From the NCBI GenBank assembly GCA_964398915.1, contig CAYNOR010000006.1:61137-125136 (forward strand): a DNA stretch of 64,000 nt. The letters are read 5' to 3'. The DNA is from Tichowtungia sp964398915. GTDB lineage: Bacteria > Verrucomicrobiota > Kiritimatiellia > Kiritimatiellales > Tichowtungiaceae. The notes under the pieces are model-generated. The model worked only from the letters and a program-made list of their open reading frames with translations, made no database searches and was not told the DNA's origin. The first letter of the stretch is position 1. The number at the start of each line of letters is the position of its first letter. Positions 30,444 to 38,544 of the stretch are shown piece after piece. A program made the translations under genes and the position numbers.

Positions 30444-31244
30444 TTACCGCATTTCCTGGCCGCCGGTGACGTTGATCGCCTGGCCGGTCATGTAGGAGGC
30501 AAGGTCGGAGGCGAGGAATACGACGACGTTTTCGACATCTTCGTATTCACAGCCGCGGCGCAGCGGAACCTGATTCGTGTAGAACTGTTTGACGTCATCA
30601 ATGCTCTTTGCACCGGGAACTTTGCCGGCTTCAAGGTATTGCTTGAAGAGACCTTTTTCCGAATCCATCCAGAGCGTACCGCTGAGAAAATTACCGGGGC
30701 AGACGGCGTTGCAGCGGATACCAAGCGGAGCGAGTTCCAGCGCGACGCTTTGCACGAGGCCGATCTGGCCGAATTTGCTGGCGGCATAGGCGGAGTTTGC
30801 CGCGCTGCCTTTTTTACCGGACTTGGAGCTGATGACCACCATTGAGCCGCTTTTTTGCACCTTCATGATTTTCGCGGCGTGCTTGAGGGTGAGGAATGTG
30901 CCGTAGAGATTGACGTTGATGACGGCCTGCCATTTCCCGGCGACGGCGGTATCAATCGGCTCGGCAATGAGGATGGCGGCGTTGGCGATGACAATGTCCA
31001 CGCGGCCGAATTCATCCATCGCTTTTTTGAAGAGCGTTTCGACATCTTCTTCTTTGGTGACGTCAGTTTTCAATCCGAACGCTTTGCGGCCGGCGGCGGC
31101 GACTTTGGCGGCGGTGGCGGCCGCACCGTCCCCATTCATATCGCCGATGACAACATAGCAGCCTTCGTTGGCGAGGCGCAGGGCGAGGGCTTCGCCCAAT
31201 CCCTGAGCGCCGCCGGTGAGCACAGCAACTTTATCTTTCATCAT
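30444..31244 (-). CDS. short-chain dehydrogenase, sorbitol-6-phosphate dehydrogenase (SrlD/SorD)-like
   Basis: The 266-residue SDR has the NAD-binding motif TGGAQGLGEALALRL, NAAILI, catalytic Ser near MVVISSKSG, and YAASKFGQ (Tyr and Lys). Its C-terminal CNAVCPGNFLSGTLWMDS and YEDVENVVVFLAS resemble sorbitol-6-phosphate 2-dehydrogenases. AAGGAG is seven bases before the ATG at 31244. It lies 14 bases after the SorE-like MDR gene and is cotranscribed with it. A substrate of hexitol phosphate type is likely but not certain. Confidence 0.82.
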   Translation of the reverse strand: MMKDKVAVLTGGAQGLGEALALRLANEGCYVVIGDMNGDGAAATAAKVAAAGRKAFGLKTDVTKEEDVETLFKKAMDEFGRVDIVIANAAILIAEPIDTAVAGKWQAVINVNLYGTFLTLKHAAKIMKVQKSGSMVVISSKSGKKGSAANSAYAASKFGQIGLVQSVALELAPLGIRCNAVCPGNFLSGTLWMDSEKGLFKQYLEAGKVPGAKSIDDVKQFYTNQVPLRRGCEYEDVENVVVFLASDLASYMTGQAINVTGGQEMR

Positions 31245-31258
31245 AAATAAACTCCTTG

Positions 31259-32911
31259 TTATGCAAAATGGGCGAGAAGGGCTTCTTCAGCTTCTTTGGT
31301 CCAGACGCCGTTTTTCATCTTCGCGGCCACCTTCGGCAGCGAACCCACGAGGTCGGAAATCAGAGTCAGCTTGAGTCCTTTGCAGGATGGATAGACCATG
31401 ATCTTGCCAGGGACTTCCTGTTTTTCCACTTTGCGGATGCCGAGCACGGCTTCGTCGAGACCGCTAATGGCGGCTACCGATACGTTGGTGTCAATGTTGC
31501 CAGCCGCGACGTGGTTCAGGACGATCTGAATGTCCTCCATGGTCGAGCCGGAGGTGCCGATGAAGTAAAGCTGACGGTCACAATAAATATCGAGGTCGAT
31601 CTCGCCGTACTTTTCTGCCGGGATGCCAGCGAAAATATCAATGAGGCCTTTCGGCGCGGTGGTTTTGACGGCGGCGGCGACCAGCGCGGGAACCGGAGCC
31701 ATGACGACCTGCATATCAAAAAGGACGTTTGGCTGGGTGACTTTCGGGTTGTAACCCACATAAGTCGTTCCGGCGGCCTTGGCGGTCGGTTCAGCGATTT
31801 TGGCCAGTGCGGCGAGACGTTCGTCGCTGAGGTCAGCGGCGTAGACGGTCACACCGTCGCCGACGCACAGGTCACGGATCACGTGCGTGACACCCATCGG
31901 TCCGGCGGCGCCGATCACGTTGACCTTGTCGCCTTTGCGCATTTCGCAACGTTTTGGAATTGATGCAACGGCATCGGCAGGATTATTGCCAGCGGTGCCG
32001 ACGATACGGAAGCCGCGATAGTGCACGCCGCCGACAGCGGTCATGACCGGCTTGCCGAACTTCTGTCCGCACTGGCAGAGAATGAACAATGCGCCTTTTT
32101 TGCCTTTGGCAAAAAGTTTTTCAACCACGGCGGCATCTGCGCCGAAATACATAATGTCGTCGAACGAGTTGTCAGCGACTTCATCCAGACTGGACAGAGC
32201 CCCCTCGCACTTGCAGCCGCTGGCCAGACCGACTTTAACGATTTCAGCCGGTTTTTCCTGTGCGGCAAAAAACTTTTGACTGGCTTCTTTATCGCCGCAG
32301 GTATTGGCGACGATCAGTAGGCGGCCGCCTTTTTTGAGACCTTGCCGCTGAATTTCCTGATAAGCGTCTTCGCCGCAGGCCCACGGTTCGGCGAGCGCGA
32401 AGGCGGATGCGGAGCGCTTGTCAGCCGGAGCGGAGAGCAGCATGGATGTGCCGTCGGGGGAGATCATGATTCGTTCGTCGAGTAAAACATATTCCTGCAG
32501 CGCACCTTCGAAGTTGTAGCCGAACGCGCCGTTGGAGTTGGCCGTGGCCATCCAGCGCCAGTCAGCCTGAATCATGTATCGTTCACCGACCTTGAAATTT
32601 TTGACTTTGGAGCCCACTTTAACGATTTCGATGACCGGTTCGTGGCCGGGAACGGTCGGCAGTTCGCCGGGGACATAGGCTGGGTTTTCTTTGAGGACCT
32701 GCGGATCGATGCCGCTGAGAACTTCGGATTTGCGGACATGACCGGAAAACTGTTTGAGCAGTTTCAAGTCGGAAAAGCAAAGACCTACTACGATGACTTT
32801 GCAAAGTAGCTGGTAGTCGTTGGGTTGGTGAACTGCTTTGGCGGCATTTAAAATCAGTTCGTCCGGGCCGATCAATTGAACGGCGTTTTGCGTAGAGGGT
32901 ATCGCTGTCAT
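31259..32911 (-). CDS. large zinc-type alcohol dehydrogenase, SorE/YggP-like
   Basis: The 550-residue medium-chain dehydrogenase is longer than the usual 340-420. The catalytic domain has VGLCFSDLK (Cys ligand) and LPTVPGHEPVIEIVK (GHE motif). YMIQADWRW and a GYNFEGALQEYV segment recall L-sorbose-1-phosphate reductases. The extra length lies between residues about 200 and 320, a second Rossmann-like stretch (GGRLLIVANTCGD, DDIMYFGADAAVVEKL). NAD binding is at GAAGPMGVTHVI. A C-terminal YFIGTSGSTMEDIQIVLNHV also fits SorE. AAGGAG precedes the ATG. Confidence 0.78.
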   Translation of the reverse strand: MTAIPSTQNAVQLIGPDELILNAAKAVHQPNDYQLLCKVIVVGLCFSDLKLLKQFSGHVRKSEVLSGIDPQVLKENPAYVPGELPTVPGHEPVIEIVKVGSKVKNFKVGERYMIQADWRWMATANSNGAFGYNFEGALQEYVLLDERIMISPDGTSMLLSAPADKRSASAFALAEPWACGEDAYQEIQRQGLKKGGRLLIVANTCGDKEASQKFFAAQEKPAEIVKVGLASGCKCEGALSSLDEVADNSFDDIMYFGADAAVVEKLFAKGKKGALFILCQCGQKFGKPVMTAVGGVHYRGFRIVGTAGNNPADAVASIPKRCEMRKGDKVNVIGAAGPMGVTHVIRDLCVGDGVTVYAADLSDERLAALAKIAEPTAKAAGTTYVGYNPKVTQPNVLFDMQVVMAPVPALVAAAVKTTAPKGLIDIFAGIPAEKYGEIDLDIYCDRQLYFIGTSGSTMEDIQIVLNHVAAGNIDTNVSVAAISGLDEAVLGIRKVEKQEVPGKIMVYPSCKGLKLTLISDLVGSLPKVAAKMKNGVWTKEAEEALLAHFA

Positions 32912-33137
32912 TGGGTTTCTCCTTGTAGTAATAAATAGTCTATTCCGCTTTAAAAATGCAATGCATCATACGGAAATGATTTTATAAATCCAGCAAAAGA
33001 AACCTTTTTTGTATCTAAAGAATTGTCTTAAGAAACTGAAAAGAAAGAAAAAAGAAAGCCGGAGGGCAAGATACACAATAATGGCGTGGAGAAGGGCCTT
33101 ATCGACTCTGTGCGGAGATTGTGTCAGAGTAAAAAAA
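32912..33137. other. A-rich divergent intergenic region
   Basis: The gap between the divergent MDR and FAD-oxidase genes is rich in A and G on the plus strand. It probably holds promoters for both genes, but no strong consensus pair is obvious. ATGCAATGCAT near 32962 is a partial palindrome. Confidence 0.35.
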
Positions 33138-34709
33138 ATGAACAGCGCTTTTATTTTTGAAGAGGTTGTACGTGCCTACCCCGATTTCTTGCGTGATGAA
33201 TCGCGCTGTATGGGTAACGCGGCTGCGTTGGCGCTACCGCGTACTGAGGAGGAGTTGCGTACTTCGCTGGCATTTGCGCGTGAACGGGGTTGGCCTGTCA
33301 CCGTACAAGGCGGCCGCACCGGTCTTACCGGTGGTGCAGTGCCGGATGGTGGACTTGTGATTAATTTGACGCGAATGAACCGTGTATCGGGCTTGCGCCA
33401 AACTGCCGAGGGGAACTTTGCCGGTACAGTGCAACCGGGAGTTATGCTTCAAGATTTGCGCCGGATGCTGGTTGCACGGGAATTCGATACCACAGGCTGG
33501 AGTGAAGCGTCGCTTGCGGCACTTGAGGTTTTTCGTGCAGCTCCGTCGTATTTTTTCCCGCCTGATCCCACAGAGACCACGGCGACGCTTGGCGGTATGG
33601 CGGCGTGTAATGCATCAGGTGCTTGTACGTTTCGCTATGGCGCCATGCGGCAGCACGTTGTTGCGTTACGCACGGTATTAGCGGATGGTGATGTTGTTCT
33701 GTTACGGCGTGGCGAGGTGCGGGCTCAGGGGCGTGAATTCGTACTGGAAACAGAAAGCCATCGGCGACTGGCCGGGAGGGTTCCAAATTACACGATGCCG
33801 GATGTAAAAAATTCAGCCGGATATTTCGCAGCCGACGATATGGATTTGATGGATTTATTTATCGGGTCCGAGGGTACACTGGGAATTTTTTCTGAGCTGG
33901 AATTACAGTTTCAACCTGATCCTACTGTGCGTTGGGGCTTGCTGGCTTTTTTTTCCGATCAAGCATCTGCGGTGCAATGTGTTTTTGCGGCGAGGGCATT
34001 AGGCGATATGCAGTTGGCGGCACTTGAGTTTTTTGATCGTCATTCATTGGCTTTGCTTCGGCGAGAGAGAAATCATATTGACGCGCTTGCGGCCCTGCCT
34101 GAGTTGTCAGCGCATTTCGATACGGCTGTTTATTTTGAGATTCACGCGACGGATGATGCGATGGCTTGCATGACTATGGAGAATCTATTGGCCTGCGGGG
34201 TTGATGGGGAAAATTCATGGATGGCGACTTCAGCGCGTGATATGGAGAAGTTTAAAGCATTTCGTCATGCCCTGCCGGAAGCGGTAAACCGGTTGATTGA
34301 TGAATATCGAAAAACCGAGCCGGCATTAACCAAGCTCGGTACCGATATGGCTGTGCCGGATAAGTTTCTTGCGGAAATTTTGGAGCGCTACCGGCTGGAT
34401 CTGAAAAACGCAGGGCTGGATCATCTGATTTTCGGGCATATCGGCGATAATCATTTACATGTCAACATTCTGCCTGCCAGTGCGACAGAGTACCGGCGTG
34501 GACGCGAACTTTATCTGGAGTGGGCGGCTGATATTGTAAAGCTTGGTGGAACGGTCTCGGCCGAACATGGCATTGGAAAACTTAAAGTTCCTTTGCTAAA
34601 AACCATGTTCGGATCGCGCGGCATCGAAGAAATGCTCATGACAAAGCGGTTTTTTGATCCGGATATGCGTCTTAATCCGGGAAATTTATTCCTCTTTCAA
34701 GTCGATTGA
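33138..34709 (+). CDS. FAD-linked oxidase, GlcD/D-lactate dehydrogenase family
   Basis: The 523-residue protein has the PCMH-type FAD-binding domain: WPVTVQGGRTGLTGGAVPDGG near residue 55, FPPDPTETTATLGGMAACNASG, and DLFIGSEGTLGIFSELEL. The C-terminal cap has FGHIGDNHLHVNILP and GTVSAEHGIGKLKVPLL. Family members oxidise 2-hydroxy acids such as glycolate or D-lactate. The partner subunits GlcE/GlcF are not here, and no C-terminal Fe-S domain is attached. The start at 33138 is chosen from family alignment by eye; the ribosome site is poor and an ATG at 33081 remains possible. Confidence 0.85.
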   Translation: MNSAFIFEEVVRAYPDFLRDESRCMGNAAALALPRTEEELRTSLAFARERGWPVTVQGGRTGLTGGAVPDGGLVINLTRMNRVSGLRQTAEGNFAGTVQPGVMLQDLRRMLVAREFDTTGWSEASLAALEVFRAAPSYFFPPDPTETTATLGGMAACNASGACTFRYGAMRQHVVALRTVLADGDVVLLRRGEVRAQGREFVLETESHRRLAGRVPNYTMPDVKNSAGYFAADDMDLMDLFIGSEGTLGIFSELELQFQPDPTVRWGLLAFFSDQASAVQCVFAARALGDMQLAALEFFDRHSLALLRRERNHIDALAALPELSAHFDTAVYFEIHATDDAMACMTMENLLACGVDGENSWMATSARDMEKFKAFRHALPEAVNRLIDEYRKTEPALTKLGTDMAVPDKFLAEILERYRLDLKNAGLDHLIFGHIGDNHLHVNILPASATEYRRGRELYLEWAADIVKLGGTVSAEHGIGKLKVPLLKTMFGSRGIEEMLMTKRFFDPDMRLNPGNLFLFQVD

Positions 34710-34735
34710 GCGATCACGTCTTAATGGCTGTCAAA

Positions 34736-35299
34736 TTAGATCTTCCCAACAAGATCTAAGCTGGGGGTGAGGGTGTCGTCGCCGGGTTGCCATGAGGCAG
34801 GGCAGACTTGACCCCCGTGCTCACGGACAAATTTAGCCGCTTCGAGCTTGCGCAGGGCTTCAACGGCGCTACGTCCAATGCCGAGGTCGTGCATTTCTAC
34901 GGTTTTCAGCACACCATCGGGATCAATGATGAAGGTACCGCGCAATGCAAGGCCTTCAGATTCGATATAGGTTCCAAAAGCACGGCATATGTTGCCGGTT
35001 GGGTCGGCACCCATTGGATATTGAACGGTTTTAATGGCCTCGGACTCATCGTGCCAGGCTTTGTGCACAAACGCGGTATCTGTGCTGACGCTGATTACTT
35101 CTGCTCCGGCTTTTTCGAATTTCGGGTAAAGTTGAGCGGCTTCTTTGAGTTCAGTCGGGCAGACGAATGTGAAGTCGGCAGGGTAAAATATCATAACGAC
35201 CCATTTGCCTTTGTAGTCGGAAAGTTTAATTTTTCGAATTTCGTCGTTATGAAACACATCCATTTGAAAGTCAGGCACCTGTTGTCCAATTTTGAGCAT
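34736..35299 (-). CDS. ahpC: peroxiredoxin, AhpC type
   Basis: The 187-residue typical 2-Cys peroxiredoxin reduces hydrogen peroxide and organic peroxides. The peroxidatic Cys lies in FYPADFTFVCPTEL and the resolving Cys in GGQVCPASW. LGIGRSAVEALRKLEA is typical of AhpC. AAGGAG lies five bases before the ATG. No ahpF is adjacent, so another reductase must recycle it. A PerR-like site overlaps the probable promoter region. The end of the gene contains the palindrome AGATCTT-CCCAAC-AAGATCT. Confidence 0.95.
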   Translation of the reverse strand: MLKIGQQVPDFQMDVFHNDEIRKIKLSDYKGKWVVMIFYPADFTFVCPTELKEAAQLYPKFEKAGAEVISVSTDTAFVHKAWHDESEAIKTVQYPMGADPTGNICRAFGTYIESEGLALRGTFIIDPDGVLKTVEMHDLGIGRSAVEALRKLEAAKFVREHGGQVCPASWQPGDDTLTPSLDLVGKI

Positions 35300-35324
35300 A
35301 ACGTCTCCTTATATAGGCAGTGAG

Positions 35325-35339
35325 TTTATGATTATAAAT
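35325..35339. promoter_or_regulatory. possible PerR/Fur-type box upstream of ahpC
   Basis: On the minus strand the sequence ATTTATAATCATAAA matches the left half of the PerR consensus TTATAATNATTATAA well, the right half poorly. Its place just downstream of the putative ahpC promoter would suit peroxide-responsive repression. Weak evidence only. Confidence 0.3.
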
Positions 35340-35348
35340 GTGAGTAAT

Positions 35349-35376
35349 ACGATAGTGATTGTTACAAGACAGTCAA
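35349..35376 (-). promoter_or_regulatory. putative ahpC promoter
   Basis: On the minus strand TTGACT (35376-35371), a 16-base spacer and TATCGT (35354-35349) form a plausible pair. Transcription would start near 35342, about 40 bases before the ahpC ATG. Confidence 0.4.
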
Positions 35377-35453
35377 TAGCCTTTTAAAAGTATTTCATTT
35401 GCAGTGGGGTGAAATGTGAAAATTATATCATTCAAAAAAATGCCCCAAAATAG

Positions 35454-35481
35454 TTGACAGTGTATTAATTTTCGCTAGAGT
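35454..35481 (+). promoter_or_regulatory. putative promoter of the tRNA-Thr-tuf operon
   Basis: A perfect TTGACA (35454-35459), 16 bases, and TAGAGT (35476-35481) are followed by a pyrimidine-rich start region. Transcription near 35488 would leave a leader of about 160 bases before tRNA-Thr. It probably drives the tRNA, tuf and much of the downstream block. Confidence 0.6.
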
Positions 35482-35649
35482 CGCTCCCCTTTGTGTGACA
35501 GACCAAGACAGTATTGGTGTTTGCGCAGAGCAATTTAGGACTAAATGAGTATAAAGAAAGTCTGTTTCTTCGGATTCAAAAGCAGGAAGCGGGTTTTTTT
35601 ATATTTGTTTATTTTTAAGTGAGGAAGGCGCGAGCACGAGGGAAAAACC
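35482..35649 (+). other. leader region before tRNA-Thr
   Basis: No gene is visible. The stretch contains a long T-rich segment near 35597 (GGGTTTTTTTATATTTG) preceded by AGCAGGAAGCGGG, possibly a processing or weak termination site of the leader. No known riboswitch was recognised. Confidence 0.35.
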
Positions 35650-35725
35650 GCCCACGTAGCTCAGTCGGTAGAGCACGTCCTTGGTAAGGACGAGGTCAGC
35701 GGTTCGATCCCGCTCGTGGGCTCCA
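35650..35725 (+). tRNA. tRNA-Thr (anticodon GGT)
   Basis: A full cloverleaf is visible. Acceptor GCCCACG (35650-35656) pairs with CGTGGGC (35715-35721). The anticodon stem CGTCC/GGACG encloses the loop TTGGTAA with anticodon GGT. The T loop is GGTTCGATCCC. CCA is encoded at the 3' end. It lies 64 bases upstream of tuf, the common tRNA-tuf arrangement. Confidence 0.97.
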
Positions 35726-35789
35726 CAGAAGAGAGAATTTTGGTAAACGGATATAAGTAAGTAGTAAACGGATCAGGGAGGAAGAAGTC

Positions 35790-36992
35790 ATGGCTAAGGA
35801 TAAATTCGAACGGACAAAACCGCACGTGAACGTGGGTACGATTGGCCACGTTGACCACGGAAAAACAACGCTGACGGCATCAATCACTTGTGTACAGGGT
35901 GCAAAAGGCTTGGCAAATTATATTGCTTATGATCAGGTCGCCAAGGCATCTGAGTCACAGGGTCGTCGCGACCCAACTAAAATTCTGACGATTGCTACTT
36001 CGCACGTCGAATATTCAACGGCCAACCGTCACTATGCACACGTTGACTGCCCCGGCCATGCGGACTATGTTAAAAACATGATCACTGGCGCTGCTCAAAT
36101 GGACGGCGCAATTCTGGTGGTTAGCGCCTGCGACGGACCGATGCCGCAGACCCGCGAGCATATTCTTCTCGCTCGTCAGGTCGGCGTTCCGGCCGTTGTG
36201 GTATTCATGAACAAGTGCGACTTGGTGGATGATTCTGAGCTTCTTGATCTCGTTGAGATGGAAATTCGCGAACTGCTCAGCAAGTACGAATTCCCGGGCG
36301 ACGACATCCCGATCATTCGCGGTTCCGCAACCGGAGCAATTAAAGATCCTTCTGGGCCGGGCGCCGCCTGTATTCAGGAGTTGATGGATGCGCTGGACAA
36401 CTACATTAAAGAACCTGTTCGCGTTACGGATCAGGCGTTCCTCCTTCCAATCGAAGACGTATTCTCGATTGAAGGACGTGGTACGGTGGTGACGGGTCGC
36501 GTTGAACGCGGCATTGTTCATACGGGTGATGATGTCGAAATCGTCGGTCTGAAACCGACCGTCAAGACGACCTGCACCGGCGTTGAAATGTTCCGCAAGA
36601 TCTTGGATCAGGGGCAGGCCGGTGACAACGTTGGGTGCTTGCTTCGCAGCACGAAGAAAGAAGATGTCGAACGCGGCCAGGTTTTGGCTAAGCCGGGTTC
36701 AATTCTTCCTCATACCGATTTCGTCGCTGAAGTGTACGTACTGAGCAAAGACGAAGGTGGCCGTCACACCCCGTTCTTTAAAGGATATCGCCCTCAGTTT
36801 TACTTCCGTACAACGGATGTAACGGGTGACATTACTCTGCCGGAAGGCGTTGAAATGGTTATGCCGGGCGACAATGTAACGATGAACGTTAAGCTGATCA
36901 CCCCGATCGCTATGGAGCAACACATGCGCTTCGCGATTCGTGAAGGTGGACGTACTGTCGGTGCCGGCCGTGTAACCGAAGTTATTAAGTAA
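35790..36992 (+). CDS. tuf: elongation factor Tu
   Basis: The 400-residue GTPase delivers aminoacyl-tRNA to the ribosome. The P-loop is GHVDHGKT, with DCPGH and NKCD as G3 and G4 motifs. The switch I region is unusual: instead of ARGITINTSHVEY it reads RRDPTKILTIATSHVEY, keeping the Mg-binding Thr (about residue 67) but lacking the RG pair. A short insertion accompanies it. Such variants are recalled from other PVC lineages. GGGAGG precedes the ATG. A hairpin follows the gene, then rpmG. Confidence 0.97.
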   Translation: MAKDKFERTKPHVNVGTIGHVDHGKTTLTASITCVQGAKGLANYIAYDQVAKASESQGRRDPTKILTIATSHVEYSTANRHYAHVDCPGHADYVKNMITGAAQMDGAILVVSACDGPMPQTREHILLARQVGVPAVVVFMNKCDLVDDSELLDLVEMEIRELLSKYEFPGDDIPIIRGSATGAIKDPSGPGAACIQELMDALDNYIKEPVRVTDQAFLLPIEDVFSIEGRGTVVTGRVERGIVHTGDDVEIVGLKPTVKTTCTGVEMFRKILDQGQAGDNVGCLLRSTKKEDVERGQVLAKPGSILPHTDFVAEVYVLSKDEGGRHTPFFKGYRPQFYFRTTDVTGDITLPEGVEMVMPGDNVTMNVKLITPIAMEQHMRFAIREGGRTVGAGRVTEVIK

Positions 36993-37009
36993 GCGGCAGC
37001 GGAGGCTGG

Positions 37010-37043
37010 AAACAGTGCATCGGTGAAAGGTGCACTGTTTTAT
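37010..37043 (+). terminator. terminator-like hairpin after tuf
   Basis: AAACAGTGCA (37010-37019) pairs perfectly with TGCACTGTTT (37031-37040) across an 11-base loop, and a short T run follows. It may partly end transcription before rpmG and secE. Confidence 0.65.
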
Positions 37044-37074
37044 AAGTTAATCTGCTGTGAGAAGGATTTGAATC

Positions 37075-37224
37075 ATGCGTGATATTATTACATTGGCTTG
37101 CACGGAATGTAAGCGGAGAAACTACACGACGACCAAGAACAAAAAACTTTCGACGGGTCGTCTTGAAGTAAAAAAATTCTGCCCGCATGACCGCAGTCAC
37201 ACGGTGCATAAGGAAACTAAATAA
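37075..37224 (+). CDS. rpmG: 50S ribosomal protein L33
   Basis: The 49-residue protein starts MRDIITLACTECKRRNYTTT and has RLEVKKFCPHDRSHTVH. The first zinc pair CTEC is present; the second has one Cys and then Asp or His (CPHD) instead of CPxC. It is too short to stand out but fits its usual position between tuf and secE. AAGGA lies upstream of the ATG. Confidence 0.93.
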   Translation: MRDIITLACTECKRRNYTTTKNKKLSTGRLEVKKFCPHDRSHTVHKETK

Positions 37225-37236
37225 CAATTTCGGTGT

Positions 37237-37312
37237 AGGCCAGTAGCTCAATTGGCAGAGCGGCGGTCTCCAAAACCGCAGGTTGGGGGTTCAATTCCCT
37301 CCTGGCCTGCCA
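37237..37312 (+). tRNA. tRNA-Trp (anticodon CCA)
   Basis: Acceptor AGGCCAG (37237-37243) pairs with CTGGCCT (37302-37308). The anticodon loop CTCCAAA carries CCA between stems GCGGT and ACCGC, and the T loop is GGTTCAATTCC. CCA is encoded at the 3' end. A tRNA-Trp just before secE is the common bacterial arrangement. Confidence 0.97.
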
Positions 37313-37330
37313 GTTCTTCGGAAAAATGAG

Positions 37331-37534
37331 ATGAAAAAGATAGTCGAACTGTTGAAAAAACTGAAGACCTTCTTGGGCGAGGTGAAGACTGAACTTAAGA
37401 AATGTACTTGGCCTACTCGGCAAGAACTGTTCGGTTCGACGATGGTTGTGGTGATTTCCGTTTTGATCATTGGCGTTTTTGTCGGGCTGAGTGATACGAT
37501 ATTGATGGGTCTATTGCGGGCGGTTCTTCGGTAG
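37331..37534 (+). CDS. secE: preprotein translocase subunit SecE
   Basis: The 67-residue single-helix form starts at the ATG at 37331. LKKLKTFLGEVKTELKKCTWPTRQELFGST is the conserved cytoplasmic amphipathic segment with the TWP motif, followed by one membrane helix (MVVVISVLIIGVFVGLSDTIL). It clamps SecY in the translocon. The gene lies 18 bases after tRNA-Trp and just before nusG, as usual. Confidence 0.95.
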   Translation: MKKIVELLKKLKTFLGEVKTELKKCTWPTRQELFGSTMVVVISVLIIGVFVGLSDTILMGLLRAVLR

Positions 37535-37553
37535 GCGGATAGAAAGACTACAA

Positions 37554-38102
37554 ATGGAAAAACAGTGGTTTGTTTTACATACGCTCTCCGGGCACGAATA
37601 TAAAGTGCAGAACAGCATCATCAGCAGGGTGAAGCAGGAGGAGTTGGGCGAGTACATCGGAGAGGTCCTGATTCCGACCGAAAAGGTTTCGGAAGTTAAA
37701 CAAGGGAAAAAAACGACGGTGGCTCGAAAATTTTTCCCAGGGTATGTTTTGGCGAATTTAGCGCTGTATGGCGAAAATAAAAGTTTAGTAGAAGAGACTT
37801 GGTATTTTATTCAGAACACGCCGGGCGTGATCGGTTTTGTCGGAGGAGATTCTCCGGTTCCGTTGCGTGCTGATGAGGTGAGCCGGATTATTAACCAGGT
37901 TGAGGAAAAGAAGGAAACGGTTACGACGAAGATCCATTTTGAGCCGGGAGAGACAATCAAGATAACCGACGGTCCGTTCCTTAATTTTAATGGAGTGATT
38001 GAAGAGGTAGATCCGAGCCGTGGCAAGTTGACCGTTTCGGTTTCGATTTTCGGACGGTCTGCTCCGGTTGAACTTGAATACTGGCAGGCGGATAAAGCGT
38101 AA
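37554..38102 (+). CDS. nusG: transcription termination/antitermination protein NusG
   Basis: The 182-residue protein has the NGN domain (WFVLHTLSGHEYKVQNSI, FFPGYVLANL, NTPGVIGFVGG) that binds RNA polymerase. A C-terminal KOW domain with FEPGETIKITDGPFLNFNGVIEEVD contacts Rho or S10. It links transcription and translation. It is encoded 19 bases after secE and upstream of rplK. Confidence 0.96.
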   Translation: MEKQWFVLHTLSGHEYKVQNSIISRVKQEELGEYIGEVLIPTEKVSEVKQGKKTTVARKFFPGYVLANLALYGENKSLVEETWYFIQNTPGVIGFVGGDSPVPLRADEVSRIINQVEEKKETVTTKIHFEPGETIKITDGPFLNFNGVIEEVDPSRGKLTVSVSIFGRSAPVELEYWQADKA

Positions 38103-38119
38103 TTTGAGCGGAGTTTTTT

Positions 38120-38542
38120 ATGGCAAAAAAAGAAAAAGGGATGATTAAGTTGCAGATTCCGGCCGGACAGGCCAATCCGGCACCGCCGGTGGGTCCTGCT
38201 CTTGGTCAGCACGGCGTGAACATCATGGAGTTCTGCAAGGCGTTCAACGCGGCTACGCAGAAAGAAGCGGGGATGATTATCCCTGTCGTGATCACTGTTT
38301 ATCAGGATCGCTCATTTAGTTTTATCACAAAAAGTCCTCCGGCATCGGCGTTGCTTAAAAAAGCAGCGGCTGTAGCCAAAGGTTCAGGTGTTCCGAATCG
38401 CGATAAAGTGGGTAAGGTGACCCTCGCGCAGGTTCAAGAGATTGCCAAAATTAAAGAGGCTGATTTAAACGCCAGTGATTTAGATGCGGCTTGCCGTATC
38501 ATCGCTGGCACAGCTCGCAGTATGGGAATTGAGGTTGTATAG
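38120..38542 (+). CDS. rplK: 50S ribosomal protein L11
   Basis: The 140-residue protein has IKLQIPAGQANPAPPVGPALGQHGVNIMEFC at the N-terminus and the rRNA-binding C-terminal GTARSMGIEV. It forms the GTPase-associated centre with L10 and L7/L12. It is followed after two bases by rplA. Confidence 0.97.
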   Translation: MAKKEKGMIKLQIPAGQANPAPPVGPALGQHGVNIMEFCKAFNAATQKEAGMIIPVVITVYQDRSFSFITKSPPASALLKKAAAVAKGSGVPNRDKVGKVTLAQVQEIAKIKEADLNASDLDAACRIIAGTARSMGIEVV

Positions 38543-38544
38543 CC

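Noticed and set aside
38103..38119. L1 feedback site before rplK
   Set aside because: The 17-base gap is too short to hold the known L1-binding hairpin.
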